A DNA stretch of 64,000 nucleotides from Pedobacter sp. Leaf41 (GTDB lineage: Bacteria; Bacteroidota; Bacteroidia; Sphingobacteriales; Sphingobacteriaceae), in NCBI RefSeq assembly GCF_001422545.1, contig NZ_LMLE01000001.1, forward strand, positions 1,052,127-1,116,126, in the 5' to 3' direction. This document shows positions 42,001 to 49,985 of this stretch, one piece after another (position 1 is the stretch's first letter; the number at the start of each line of letters is the position of its first letter). A model generated the notes under the pieces. It did not search any database and had not been told where the DNA came from. It worked only from the letters and a program-made list of their open reading frames with translations. The translations under genes were made by a program, and so were the position numbers.

Positions 42001-43146
42001 TTAAACATTTTTTAATTTCTCTGCAGCCGAAGCAAGCGTAGCATTTTCTTTTGCAAAACAAAATCTAATAATTTTGTGGTCGGTCGATTTTTGATAGAAT
42101 GCCGAAACAGGGATGGTGGCAACGCCAAATTCTTTAATTAGCCTAATGCTGAAATCTACATCCTTTTCATCGCTGATATTATTATAACTTACACATTGAA
42201 AATAGGAACCGTTGCAGGGAAGTAATTGCAACCGACTAGAACCCAATAGCTTTCTGAAATAATCTCTCTTTTCCTGAAAAAATTTGTCAATACCTAAATA
42301 ATGCTTGGGCACTTGAAGGTAGTTAGCGATAGCCTGTTGCATAGGGCTATTAACGCTGAAAACATTAAATTGGTGTACTTTCCTGAATTCTTTTGTAAGC
42401 ATCTCGGGGGCCAAGCAGTAACCTAATTTCCAGCCGGTAGCATGTAAAAGTTTACCAAAAGACGCGATAACAAAGCTTCGCTCACGCAATTCCGGAAAAA
42501 GCATTACGCTTTGATGTTTCTGCCCATCATAAATTAAATGTTCATAAACCTCGTCGCTCAAAATCAAAATATCTGTTCCGTTAATTAATTTTATTAACGA
42601 TTTCATATCATCCGTTGATAAAATGCTGCCAGTTGGATTATGAGGCGAATTTAAAATAATCATTCTGGTACTCGAAGTAAACAGCTTTTTAACCATTTCC
42701 CAATCAATAGTATAATGCGGTGGGGCCAGTTCATATGTTTTTACTAAGCCTCCCAAAAGTTTAATAGTTGGGGCATAGCTGTCATAAGCGGGCTCAAAGA
42801 TAATTACTTCATCACCAGGATTGATTATTGCTGCAAGCGCAGTAAATATAGCTTGCGTACCGCCAGCGGTAACGGTAATTTCTGTATCAGGGTTATATTT
42901 AATATTGTATAGGGTCTCGACTTTTTCGGCAATAGTTTCTTTAAGTAAATTATTGCCAGGCATTGGGGCATATTGGTTGAAACCATCTTTCATAGCTTTG
43001 TTAACCAAGTCTGTCAGTACTGGGTCGCAAGTATAGTCAGGAAAGCCTTGAGATAGATTAATGGCATTATGCTCTGCTGCAAGTTTAGACATTACCGAGA
43101 AAATGGTAGTGCTTACACCAGGAAGTTTCGATTGTATATTCAACAT
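42001..43146 (-). CDS. Methionine/glutamine-type aminotransferase (YbdL-like)
   Basis: 381 residues, class I fold-type PLP enzyme. Substrate and cofactor motifs are present: LSQGFPDYTCDP, VTAGGTQAIFTALAAI, LNSPHNPTGSIL, ILSDEVYEHLIYDG and the PLP lysine in SFGKLLHATGWKLGY. FGKLLHATGWKLGYC is like YbdL, which accepts methionine, and glutamine transaminase K. It is co-directional with the omega-amidase, 22 bases away. Likely role: reform methionine from its 2-oxo acid with glutamine as amine donor. Confidence 0.9.
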   Translation of the reverse strand: MLNIQSKLPGVSTTIFSVMSKLAAEHNAINLSQGFPDYTCDPVLTDLVNKAMKDGFNQYAPMPGNNLLKETIAEKVETLYNIKYNPDTEITVTAGGTQAIFTALAAIINPGDEVIIFEPAYDSYAPTIKLLGGLVKTYELAPPHYTIDWEMVKKLFTSSTRMIILNSPHNPTGSILSTDDMKSLIKLINGTDILILSDEVYEHLIYDGQKHQSVMLFPELRERSFVIASFGKLLHATGWKLGYCLAPEMLTKEFRKVHQFNVFSVNSPMQQAIANYLQVPKHYLGIDKFFQEKRDYFRKLLGSSRLQLLPCNGSYFQCVSYNNISDEKDVDFSIRLIKEFGVATIPVSAFYQKSTDHKIIRFCFAKENATLASAAEKLKNV

Positions 43147-43471
43147 GTTATAAGCGAAAATAGTAAAAAAAACATTAAATGTGTTAAACGGTGTAGGGTA
43201 CGTAAAACTTAAAACCTTTGATTGTTCTTATCAAATGTTTCCGGTAATAGCAATCCTTTAAATAAAAGGAGGATGTTTTATCGTAATGTCTAAGAAAATT
43301 CTACTCGTTTGAGATTAAGGCTAAACATTGTTTTACAAATTGCCAAAACAGCAATAAAACAGCTTATCTGGCTAAATTTTTTAACAAAATGTGATTTTTT
43401 TGGATAAGATTTTTTAGGCATAACTGCTTTAAAAATTTTACATTTACCGCCATAATCATTTATATAATAAG
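43147..43471. other. Divergent intergenic region, 325 bases
   Basis: The region lies between the transaminase (minus) and serC (plus). It is AT-rich. TACATTTA at 43439-43446 is one base off the TAnnTTTG consensus and stands 26 bases before the serC ATG, so it may be its promoter. A weak 6-bp stem (TCCTTT/AAAGGA) is at 43254-43270. No gene or riboswitch was recognised. Confidence 0.45.
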
Positions 43472-44545
43472 ATGAAGCATAATTTCGGCGCAGGCCCTTG
43501 TATTTTACCTCAAGAAGTGTTTAAACAAGCTGCACAGGCAGTTTTAGATTTTAACGATGGATTATCAATTTTAGAAATTTCGCACAGAACAACTGAATTT
43601 GAGGCGGTTGTTGCTGAAGCTGATAGGTTGGTTAAAGAGTTATTAAATGTGCCATCGGGTTATTCCGTTTTATTTTTGCAAGGCGGTGCGAGTTTGCAAT
43701 TTGCAATGGTACCAATGAATTTATTGGGCGATGGACAAACAGCAAGCTACCTAGATTCGGGTGTTTGGGCTACGAAGGCTTTAAAGGAAGCTAAATTTGT
43801 AGGTAATGTGAATGTTGTTGCATCATCAAAAGATTCGAACTATACTTTTATTCCAAAAGATTTCGAAATCCCTGCTGATAGTGCTTACTTCCACTATACT
43901 TCGAATAATACCATTTATGGAACTGAGCTATTCAATGTTCCCGAAACCAGTGTTCCAATCGTTTGCGATATGTCATCGGATATTATGAGCCGCGTAATTG
44001 ATGTATCGAAGTTTGATTTAATTTACGCGGGTGCTCAAAAAAATGTCGGTCCTGCAGGTTTAACCATTGTGATTGTTAAAGATGAGATTTTAGGCAAAAT
44101 CGATCGTAAAATTCCTTCAATGTTAAACTATCAATCACATATTGATAATGATTCGATGTACAATACGCCTCCAGTTTTTTCAGTGTACGTTTCATTATTA
44201 AACCTTCGTTGGTTAAAATCGAAAGGTGGCGTTGCAGAGATCGAAAAAGAGAACAAGCAAAAAGCCGAAGCACTCTACAGAGAAATTGACAGAAACCCAT
44301 TGTTTAAAGGTACCTGTGCTGTAGAAGATCGTTCTAAAATGAATATTTGTTTCGTAATGGAAAACCCTGAACTGGAAAAACCATTCCTGAAGTTTGCAGA
44401 AGAACAAGGGATTATTGGTATTAAAGGACACAGAAGTGTTGGTGGTTTCCGAGCATCGATGTATAACGCACTTCCTATTACCAGCGTTCACGCTTTAATT
44501 GATGCAATGCAATCATTCGAAGAAAAACAAGCAAAATTAAATTAA
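43472..44545 (+). CDS. serC: Phosphoserine aminotransferase
   Basis: 357 residues. The N-terminal [24 protein letters not shown] and [18 protein letters not shown] are SerC hallmarks, and the PLP lysine is in [19 protein letters not shown]. It makes phosphoserine from 3-phosphohydroxypyruvate with glutamate. It is followed by serA on the same strand after 93 bases that hold two copies of ATCTGTGTAAT; the two genes make the serine pathway's first two steps. Confidence 0.95.
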   Translation: MKHNFGAGPCILPQEVFKQAAQAVLDFNDGLSILEISHRTTEFEAVVAEADRLVKELLNVPSGYSVLFLQGGASLQFAMVPMNLLGDGQTASYLDSGVWATKALKEAKFVGNVNVVASSKDSNYTFIPKDFEIPADSAYFHYTSNNTIYGTELFNVPETSVPIVCDMSSDIMSRVIDVSKFDLIYAGAQKNVGPAGLTIVIVKDEILGKIDRKIPSMLNYQSHIDNDSMYNTPPVFSVYVSLLNLRWLKSKGGVAEIEKENKQKAEALYREIDRNPLFKGTCAVEDRSKMNICFVMENPELEKPFLKFAEEQGIIGIKGHRSVGGFRASMYNALPITSVHALIDAMQSFEEKQAKLN

Positions 44546-44599
44546 GATTTAAATTATACCGCAGATAAGCTAGGGTAAGTACATTTCTGTTATTAAGAT

Positions 44600-44628
44600 C
44601 TGTGTAATCTAAAAATCTGTGTAATCAT
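44600..44628. repeat. Short direct repeat in the serC-serA spacer
   Basis: ATCTGTGTAATC occurs twice in tandem with a 6-nt spacer, just before serA (start 44639). It may be a degenerate remnant or a small operator; no function is known. Confidence 0.4.
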
Positions 44629-44638
44629 AAAAGTTACA

Positions 44639-45589
44639 ATGATTAAAATATTAGCAAACGATGGGATAGACCCAATCGGAAAAGAACTACTAGAGAAAGC
44701 AGGTTTTCAGGTTGATACTGAAACCATTCCTCAAGATCAATTGGCTGAAGCTTTAAAAAACTATGATGCCATTACGGTTCGTAGTGCAACGAAAGTTAGA
44801 AAAGAGTTAATTGATGCTGTTCCAAATATCAAATTAATTGGTAGAGGTGGCGTTGGTATGGATAATATTGATGTTGAATATGCCCGTAGTCAAGGTGTTG
44901 CAGTGGTAAATACACCAGCCGCATCTTCATTATCCGTAGCTGAGTTGGTTTTCTCTCACTTATTCACAGGTATAAGATTTTTACAGGATGCCAACCGTAA
45001 AATGCCTGTTGAAGGATCTACTCAGTTTAACAACCTTAAAAAAGCATATGCTAAAGGAACTGAGTTAAGCGGAAAAACGATCGGAATAATTGGTTTTGGC
45101 CGTATTGGTCGGGCAACCGCAAAAGTGGCTTTAGGTTTAGGAATGAATGTTTTAGCTTACGATTTGTTTCCATCAGAATCTGAAATTACTTTGGAGTTTC
45201 AGGGCGGAAAATCGGTAAGTATTCCAATAAAAACAGTTTCACTAGATGAAGTAATTGCTGGTAGTGATTTCTTAAGCTTGCACACCCCATTTGCTGATAA
45301 ACCAATTTTAGGTACAGCAGAGTTCGCCAAGATGAAAAATGGAGTTGGAATCGTAAACTGTTCTCGTGGAGGAACTATCGATGAACCGGCTTTAATCGCA
45401 GCCTTAAATTCAGGTAAAGTTGCTTTCGCTGGTTTAGATGTTTTTAATAACGAACCGACACCTTTAGCAGAAATTCTAACTCACCCGAAAATTTCCTTGA
45501 CACCACATATCGGTGCATCAACTAACGAAGCGCAAGAACGTATTGGTACGGAATTGGCGACTTTGATTATTGAGCATTTCAAGAAATAG
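44639..45589 (+). CDS. serA: D-3-phosphoglycerate dehydrogenase (short form)
   Basis: 316 residues, the NAD-dependent 2-hydroxyacid dehydrogenase fold without the C-terminal ACT domain seen in long SerA. The substrate loop KLIGRGGVGMDNID, NAD motif IGIIGFGRIGR, catalytic Arg in NCSRGG, Glu and His in PHIGAST are present. It oxidises 3-phosphoglycerate to 3-phosphohydroxypyruvate, feeding serC upstream. Lacking ACT, it should not be inhibited by serine through that domain. A CCTCGTAG-type terminator follows. Confidence 0.93.
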   Translation: MIKILANDGIDPIGKELLEKAGFQVDTETIPQDQLAEALKNYDAITVRSATKVRKELIDAVPNIKLIGRGGVGMDNIDVEYARSQGVAVVNTPAASSLSVAELVFSHLFTGIRFLQDANRKMPVEGSTQFNNLKKAYAKGTELSGKTIGIIGFGRIGRATAKVALGLGMNVLAYDLFPSESEITLEFQGGKSVSIPIKTVSLDEVIAGSDFLSLHTPFADKPILGTAEFAKMKNGVGIVNCSRGGTIDEPALIAALNSGKVAFAGLDVFNNEPTPLAEILTHPKISLTPHIGASTNEAQERIGTELATLIIEHFKK

Positions 45590-45599
45590 ACATGACTCA

Positions 45600-45634
45600 A
45601 ACCTCGTAGGTTTTCAAAACCTACGAGGTTTTTT
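45600..45634 (+). terminator. Terminator after serA (CCTCGTAG palindrome, copy 1)
   Basis: AACCTCGTAGG and CCTACGAGGTT form an 11-bp stem around TTTTCAAAA, followed by six T. It ends right at the stop codon of the small minus-strand gene, so it may also serve that side. Two other copies of this palindrome are in the window. Confidence 0.85.
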
Positions 45635-45635
45635 A

Positions 45636-45782
45636 TTAATCCAAAGCTTTCGTTAACACCCAATAGCGGTAACCCAGTATCGCTTTTTGAAAAGTGGTCA
45701 ACTTATTCGGATCCTTTTTTATTAAACTGGGTAAGATTGCATTATTTATCTTTACCAGAACTTTAAATACTGCCTTTCTCAT
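45636..45782 (-). CDS. Small basic protein, 48 aa, overlapping its upstream neighbour
   Basis: A 48-codon frame starts at the ATG at 45780-45782 and ends with TAA at 45636-45638. It reads MRKAVFKVLVKINNAILPSL, then KKDPNKLTTFQKAILGYRYW and VLTKALD. This resembles a family of about 45-50 residue proteins found in many Flavobacteriia and Sphingobacteriia (sometimes labelled, probably wrongly, SsrA-binding protein), with conserved KxNxxxLPS and GxRYWV. Its start lies 20 bases inside the preceding gene in another frame, which suggests coupled translation. Function unknown; basic and helical, possibly membrane-surface or nucleic-acid bound. Confidence 0.7.
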   Translation of the reverse strand: MRKAVFKVLVKINNAILPSLIKKDPNKLTTFQKAILGYRYWVLTKALD

Positions 45783-46290
45783 ACTTTTTATATCGCTGTA
45801 GTTTCTTATTAAAGAAGTAAAATCCGCCAGCCATTATCAGGATTAAGAATATGATAAAATAGGTTGATAAACCTCCACCAGTTTTTTTAGACAGATCGCT
45901 GTTCAGTTTTTCGTTTTGATCTTGAAGTTTCTTAATGGTTAACATATAGTTTTCAATTCTTTCTTGTGAATTGTCGGCTACAGCAACCTTCTTTTGATTC
46001 TCCAGATCCTTGTAATCCATTAAAACCTTCAGCTCTTTGAAAATATTATTGTCCGTCAGTACAACCTGGCGTAGAATTTCATTTGAATTCTTTATGTCCT
46101 TTTTGGTTTGCCAGCCGAATATTCCTGTGCGTTGATTTAAGCTTTCGTCATATTGACCAAATTTCGCACTTCTTTCTGCGAGTAGTGAATTGACCTTAAC
46201 GCGTTGGGCCGCATAAGATGCTGTATCTTGTTGAGCAAAAGTTTGAAAACTTATGAATAGGATGGAGAGTAAATAAAAATATTTCTTCAT
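45763..46290 (-). CDS. Exported coiled-coil protein with C-terminal membrane helix
   Basis: 175 residues. A Sec signal (KKYFYLLSILFISFQTFA) is followed by a helical, charged region with a likely coiled coil around residues 110-135 (YMLTIKKLQDQNEKLNSDL), then a single membrane helix (TYFIIFLILIMAGGFYFF) and a basic tail. The topology should be an inner-membrane protein with a periplasmic coiled coil. No family recognised. Its last 20 bases overlap the start of the 48-codon gene. Confidence 0.75.
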   Translation of the reverse strand: MKKYFYLLSILFISFQTFAQQDTASYAAQRVKVNSLLAERSAKFGQYDESLNQRTGIFGWQTKKDIKNSNEILRQVVLTDNNIFKELKVLMDYKDLENQKKVAVADNSQERIENYMLTIKKLQDQNEKLNSDLSKKTGGGLSTYFIIFLILIMAGGFYFFNKKLQRYKKYEKGSI

Positions 46291-46376
46291 GTGGTAATAA
46301 ACGTGAAAAGAGTAGAAGTTGTTTGAACCTTATGTTTATTGGTTCATTTGTCATTAAATTATTGATTGCAAAGTTT

Positions 46377-46462
46377 CGTCATTGCAAGGAGCGATGCAAT
46401 CTTGCAAAGATATGCTAGAGCGAAACTTAGTCACATTGCTTCTTGCCTCGCAAAGATGATCG
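46377..46462. repeat. Degenerate inverted-repeat element
   Basis: Left arm CGTCATTGCAAGGAGCGATG and right arm near 46432-46462 (ATTGCTTCTTGCCTCGCAAAG) are imperfect inverted repeats about 85 bases across. The arms resemble the common bacterial dispersed element of the type CGTCATTGCGAGG...GATTGCTTC. A shorter relative is at 60317-60346. It may be a decayed miniature or REP-like element. The plus frame through it (46366-46599) is an artefact. Confidence 0.55.
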
Positions 46463-46512
46463 AGATTATTTGGCTTGAGAAAGGAATCTTTTGGCTTGGT
46501 TCTTTAATCTCT

Positions 46513-47292
46513 TTAAGGATGAAACTCAACCCTAACGATATCACCAAGGTGCAAACCAAGCAAACCGCTGGCTTTACCTTTGTTGATTGCAATTTCTAGG
46601 TGGTTGCTGATGCCAAATAAGCATAGCTTTTCGCCTTCCTGAACTTCATTATAATGCCAGCTTAACTGGGTGATGGTTTCACTTTTTCTGAAATACAAAG
46701 TGAAGTCACGGTTTTTCTGTATTCTGGTAAAAAGGTCTTTCGTGATGTTGGTAATTACATTACAAAAAGTATCGATGTAAACTACACTACCACGAATGAT
46801 ATCACGCTCAATAACAGGATGTAAAAGCATCTTCTGCTCAATTTCCGCTACAGGTAAACCGATGTCCTTTAATTTCCCGCCTTTCGCCAAATGTGTTGCA
46901 GCTTTCACAAAAATATCTACCAACGGGAAGTGAAGATATTTCAAATCCTGCATAATGTTAAGTTCTACAACATCTTCCGGAACATCATCAAAAAGCAATG
47001 AAAAAATACCATTATCAGCGCCCACGAAATAATGGTCGCGGTGTTTAACAGCAATATATTTGGTGTTTTCACTGTATACCGAATCTATTCCAATCAAGTG
47101 TACCGTATTCTTCGGGAAGTATGGATAAGCATTCTTTAAAACGAATGCAGCATAAGAAATATTAAAAGATGGAACTTCATGGGTAATATCAACTAAATTA
47201 ACATTAGGCATAAGACTTAACAGACTACCTTTAAGGGCGCTCTGGTAAAAATCTTTTGAACCTAAATCTGTTGTTAAAGTAATTATACCCAT
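46513..47292 (-). CDS. SAM hydroxide adenosyltransferase (DUF62, chlorinase/fluorinase family)
   Basis: About 259 residues starting MGIITLTTDLGSKDFYQSALKGSLL, the canonical N-terminus; an in-frame ATG 20 codons earlier is rejected as it adds an unrelated string. SAM_adeno_trans motifs are present: DITHEVPSFNI, FVGADNGIFS and VYIDTFCNVITNITKDLF. Most bacterial members hydrolyse SAM to adenosine and methionine rather than add halide. Cytoplasmic. It is divergent from phoH with about 100 bases between. Confidence 0.92.
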   Translation of the reverse strand: MGIITLTTDLGSKDFYQSALKGSLLSLMPNVNLVDITHEVPSFNISYAAFVLKNAYPYFPKNTVHLIGIDSVYSENTKYIAVKHRDHYFVGADNGIFSLLFDDVPEDVVELNIMQDLKYLHFPLVDIFVKAATHLAKGGKLKDIGLPVAEIEQKMLLHPVIERDIIRGSVVYIDTFCNVITNITKDLFTRIQKNRDFTLYFRKSETITQLSWHYNEVQEGEKLCLFGISNHLEIAINKGKASGLLGLHLGDIVRVEFHP

Positions 47293-47395
47293 TAAAAATT
47301 CGTTATTATTGCTTATTCTTGTGTAGAGGCGTAAGCGTCTGCAAATATTCAAATTTTAATTAATATACCCCGATAACTTTTTAAAATACTACAGT

Positions 47396-48355
47396 TTGAA
47401 CGAATTAAAATTAACTCTGGATACCGTAAATCCTGCTCACTTTTGGGGGGCAAATAACGAGAATTACGAAATGATTAAAGGTGCTTTCGCGAAATTAAAA
47501 CTGGTAGCGAGAGGGAGCGATGTTAAGGTTCTCGGTGATGAACAGGAGCTTAAGGCATTCGAAGAGAAGTTTAACCAGCTGGTGGCTCACCTTGAAAAAT
47601 ATAGCTCATTAACCAATAATGATGTTGAATCTATTCTAGGCGCAAAGGCTGCCGGTATTGCAAAAAAAGATGTAGAGCAACCTACCGGCGGCGGCGGAGA
47701 AGTAATAGTTTTTGGCACTAATGGCTTGTTGGTAAAAGCAAGAACGGCCAACCAGCGCAGAATGGTAAGCAGTATTGCTAAAAACGACATTCTTTTTGCA
47801 ATCGGTCCGGCGGGAACTGGTAAAACTTACACTGCAGTTGCGCTAGCTGTAAGAGCGCTAAAAAACAAAGAAATTAAGCGGATCATTTTAACTCGACCTG
47901 CGGTTGAGGCAGGAGAGAATCTAGGTTTCTTGCCTGGAGATTTAAAAGAAAAAATCGACCCCTATTTACGTCCGCTTTACGATGCCTTGGATGATATGAT
48001 TCCGGCAGAGAAATTAAAGTTTTATATTGAAAATAGAACCATAGAAATTGCTCCATTAGCCTTTATGCGTGGCCGAACATTAGATAATTGCTTTGTGATA
48101 CTGGATGAAGCGCAAAATGCGACAGACATGCAGTTGAAAATGTTTTTAACGCGTATGGGGCCGACGGCTAAATTTATTGTTACAGGTGATGTTACGCAAG
48201 TCGATTTGCCCAAAAAACAAATGTCTGGCTTGTTTAATGGATTGAGGATTCTTGAAGATATTAAGGGCATCGACATCATTTACCTGAGCGGTGAGGATGT
48301 TGTCCGCCATAAATTGGTTAAAGATATATTGAAAGCTTACGGTGATATTCAGTAA
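47396..48355 (+). CDS. phoH: PhoH-like ATPase
   Basis: 319 residues: N-terminal small domain, then the PhoH P-loop NTPase with Walker A GPAGTGKTYTAV, LTRPAVEAGENLGFLPGDLKEKIDPYLRPLYD, and Walker B VILDEAQNA. PhoH proteins (also called YbeZ) bind ATP and RNA and work with the YbeY/ribosome maturation system. The start is TTG at 47396; the usual N-terminus (MNELKLTLDTV) begins exactly there, and no ATG fits better. TAACTTTT near 47374 could be the -7 box. Followed by a CCTCGTAG terminator. Confidence 0.92.
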   Translation: MNELKLTLDTVNPAHFWGANNENYEMIKGAFAKLKLVARGSDVKVLGDEQELKAFEEKFNQLVAHLEKYSSLTNNDVESILGAKAAGIAKKDVEQPTGGGGEVIVFGTNGLLVKARTANQRRMVSSIAKNDILFAIGPAGTGKTYTAVALAVRALKNKEIKRIILTRPAVEAGENLGFLPGDLKEKIDPYLRPLYDALDDMIPAEKLKFYIENRTIEIAPLAFMRGRTLDNCFVILDEAQNATDMQLKMFLTRMGPTAKFIVTGDVTQVDLPKKQMSGLFNGLRILEDIKGIDIIYLSGEDVVRHKLVKDILKAYGDIQ

Positions 48356-48465
48356 GATAGTTGTTGCTAAGGCGGTCGTCACCCTGGATTTATTTCAGGA
48401 AGTTTATAGCATGAAAGGTGCTGAAATAAATTCATCAAGACGATGTATTCATCAATAAATCGAAG

Positions 48466-48497
48466 CCTCGTAGTTCATAAACTACGAGGTTTTTTTG
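48466..48497 (+). terminator. Terminator after phoH (CCTCGTAG palindrome, copy 2)
   Basis: CCTCGTAGTT (48466-48475) and AACTACGAGG (48480-48489) form a 10-bp stem with a 4-nt loop and a run of T residues afterward. It is 110 bases after the phoH stop and before purC. Confidence 0.85.
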
Positions 48498-48558
48498 TGT
48501 CAAATCTTCCAACTCGCAGTAGCTAACTCTCCTTCTTTTTTACTATTTTTATCGCCTC

Positions 48559-49503
48559 ATGAAAGCACAAAAAGAAACAAACTTCAAATTTCCAAATCAG
48601 AGCAATTTCTATAAAGGTAAAGTACGCGATGTGTACACCATAGCTGATAAATTAATGGTGATGGTCGTTTCAGACCGGATCTCTGCATTTGATGTAGTTT
48701 TACCCGAAGCCATTCCATTCAAAGGCCAGGTTCTAAACCAAATTGCAGCCAAATTCTTATCTGCAACCCAGGATATCGTTCCAAACTGGGTTTTAGCTGT
48801 TCCAGATCCAATGGTAACTATTGGTCGTATTTGCGAACCCTTTAAAGTAGAGATGGTAATAAGAGGCTATTTGGCAGGTCATGCGTGGCGAGAATATAGT
48901 GCAGGAAAACGTTCGGTATGTGGAGTTTCTTTGCCCGACGGCTTAAAGGAAAATGATAAACTGCCTCAGCCAATCATCACCCCAACAACTAAAGCATCTG
49001 TTGGTCACGATGAAGATATTTCAAGAGAAGATATTCTTGCAAAGGGAATTGTATCATTGTCTGACTATGAAAAGTTGGAAGAATATACTTACGCTCTATA
49101 TCAGCGTGGAACGGAAATCGCTTCGAAAAGCGGATTAATTTTAGTTGATACTAAATATGAATTCGGTAAAGCCGATGGCGTAATCTACTTAATTGATGAA
49201 ATTCATACTCCAGATTCGTCCCGTTATTTTTACGCCGATGGTTACGAAGATCGTCAAAAAGCCGACGAACCTCAAAAACAACTTTCTAAAGAGTTTGTAA
49301 GGAAATGGCTAATCGAAAATGGCTTTCAAGGTAAAGATGGGCAGGTTATTCCAGAAATGACTCCTGAGATCGTTAATTCAATTTCAGAAAGATACATAGA
49401 ACTTTATGAGCATATTGTTGGAGAAAAGTTTGTGAAAGCTGATGCTGATTCTATTTCAAGTCGCATAGAAAGCAATGTTACAAAGGCTTTGGAAACGCTT
49501 TAA
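48559..49503 (+). CDS. purC: Phosphoribosylaminoimidazole-succinocarboxamide synthase
   Basis: 314 residues, the longer form common in Bacteroidota. Motifs [40 protein letters not shown] (ATP and CAIR site), [64 protein letters not shown] and KEFVRKWL agree with PurC. It joins aspartate to CAIR in purine synthesis. It is followed by the STAS/RNase Z pair on the same strand. Confidence 0.95.
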   Translation: MKAQKETNFKFPNQSNFYKGKVRDVYTIADKLMVMVVSDRISAFDVVLPEAIPFKGQVLNQIAAKFLSATQDIVPNWVLAVPDPMVTIGRICEPFKVEMVIRGYLAGHAWREYSAGKRSVCGVSLPDGLKENDKLPQPIITPTTKASVGHDEDISREDILAKGIVSLSDYEKLEEYTYALYQRGTEIASKSGLILVDTKYEFGKADGVIYLIDEIHTPDSSRYFYADGYEDRQKADEPQKQLSKEFVRKWLIENGFQGKDGQVIPEMTPEIVNSISERYIELYEHIVGEKFVKADADSISSRIESNVTKALETL

Positions 49504-49538
49504 ATTTTTATACATTAGTAAAATAAAGATTAGAAGAG

Positions 49539-49916
49539 ATGAAATTTTCAGTTGACAAACACGATAAATACGTAACCTTAAAGTTAAAAGAACCTAAGTT
49601 TACAAATGATAATTCACCAGGTTTAAAATCTGAATTATATTTACTTAATGCAGAGGGCTTTAAGAATATCATTGTTGATTTGAGCCATGTTAAAGAATGC
49701 ACTGATGCGCAGGATTTAAGTTGCTTATTAGTGGGTGATAGACTTTGCAAATCTGCTGGCGGATTATTTATCGTAACTGGTATTAATGATGAAATTGCAC
49801 CAATTATAGAATTATCAAACATATTTCAATCTGTAACGTTTGTTAATACATTAGAGGAAGCTACTGATTTCATCTTTATGGATGAATTAGAAAAAGAGTT
49901 CAGAGGCGCAAAATAA
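49539..49916 (+). CDS. STAS-domain protein without the usual phospho-serine
   Basis: 125 residues with the STAS (anti-anti-sigma) fold: KYVTLKLKEPKFTN, LYLLNAEGFKNIIVDLSHVKECTDAQDLSCLLVGDRLCKSAGG. In SpoIIAA-type proteins the segment DSSGL carries the phosphorylated serine; here it reads DAQDL, so the acceptor is missing. It is therefore likely a constitutive or structural partner rather than a phospho-switch. RNase Z follows after a terminator-like palindrome (70 bases). Partner and target unknown. Confidence 0.8.
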   Translation: MKFSVDKHDKYVTLKLKEPKFTNDNSPGLKSELYLLNAEGFKNIIVDLSHVKECTDAQDLSCLLVGDRLCKSAGGLFIVTGINDEIAPIIELSNIFQSVTFVNTLEEATDFIFMDELEKEFRGAK

Positions 49917-49938
49917 CATACTTATAAATACAACACTG

Positions 49939-49972
49939 GCCTCGTAGTTTTCAAAAACCTACGAGGCTTTTT
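49939..49972 (+). terminator. Terminator after STAS gene (CCTCGTAG palindrome, copy 3)
   Basis: GCCTCGTAG (49939-49947) and CTACGAGGC (49959-49967) form a 9-bp stem around TTTTCAAAAAC, followed by five T. It lies between the STAS gene and RNase Z, so these two may be transcribed separately despite their closeness. Confidence 0.8.
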
Positions 49973-49985
49973 ATATCAATAAAAT

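Noticed and set aside
46366..46599. Plus-strand frame of 77 codons near 46.4 kb
   Set aside because: It runs through the degenerate inverted-repeat element and then overlaps the SAM hydroxide adenosyltransferase 3' end on the other strand; the sequence has no protein-like pattern.
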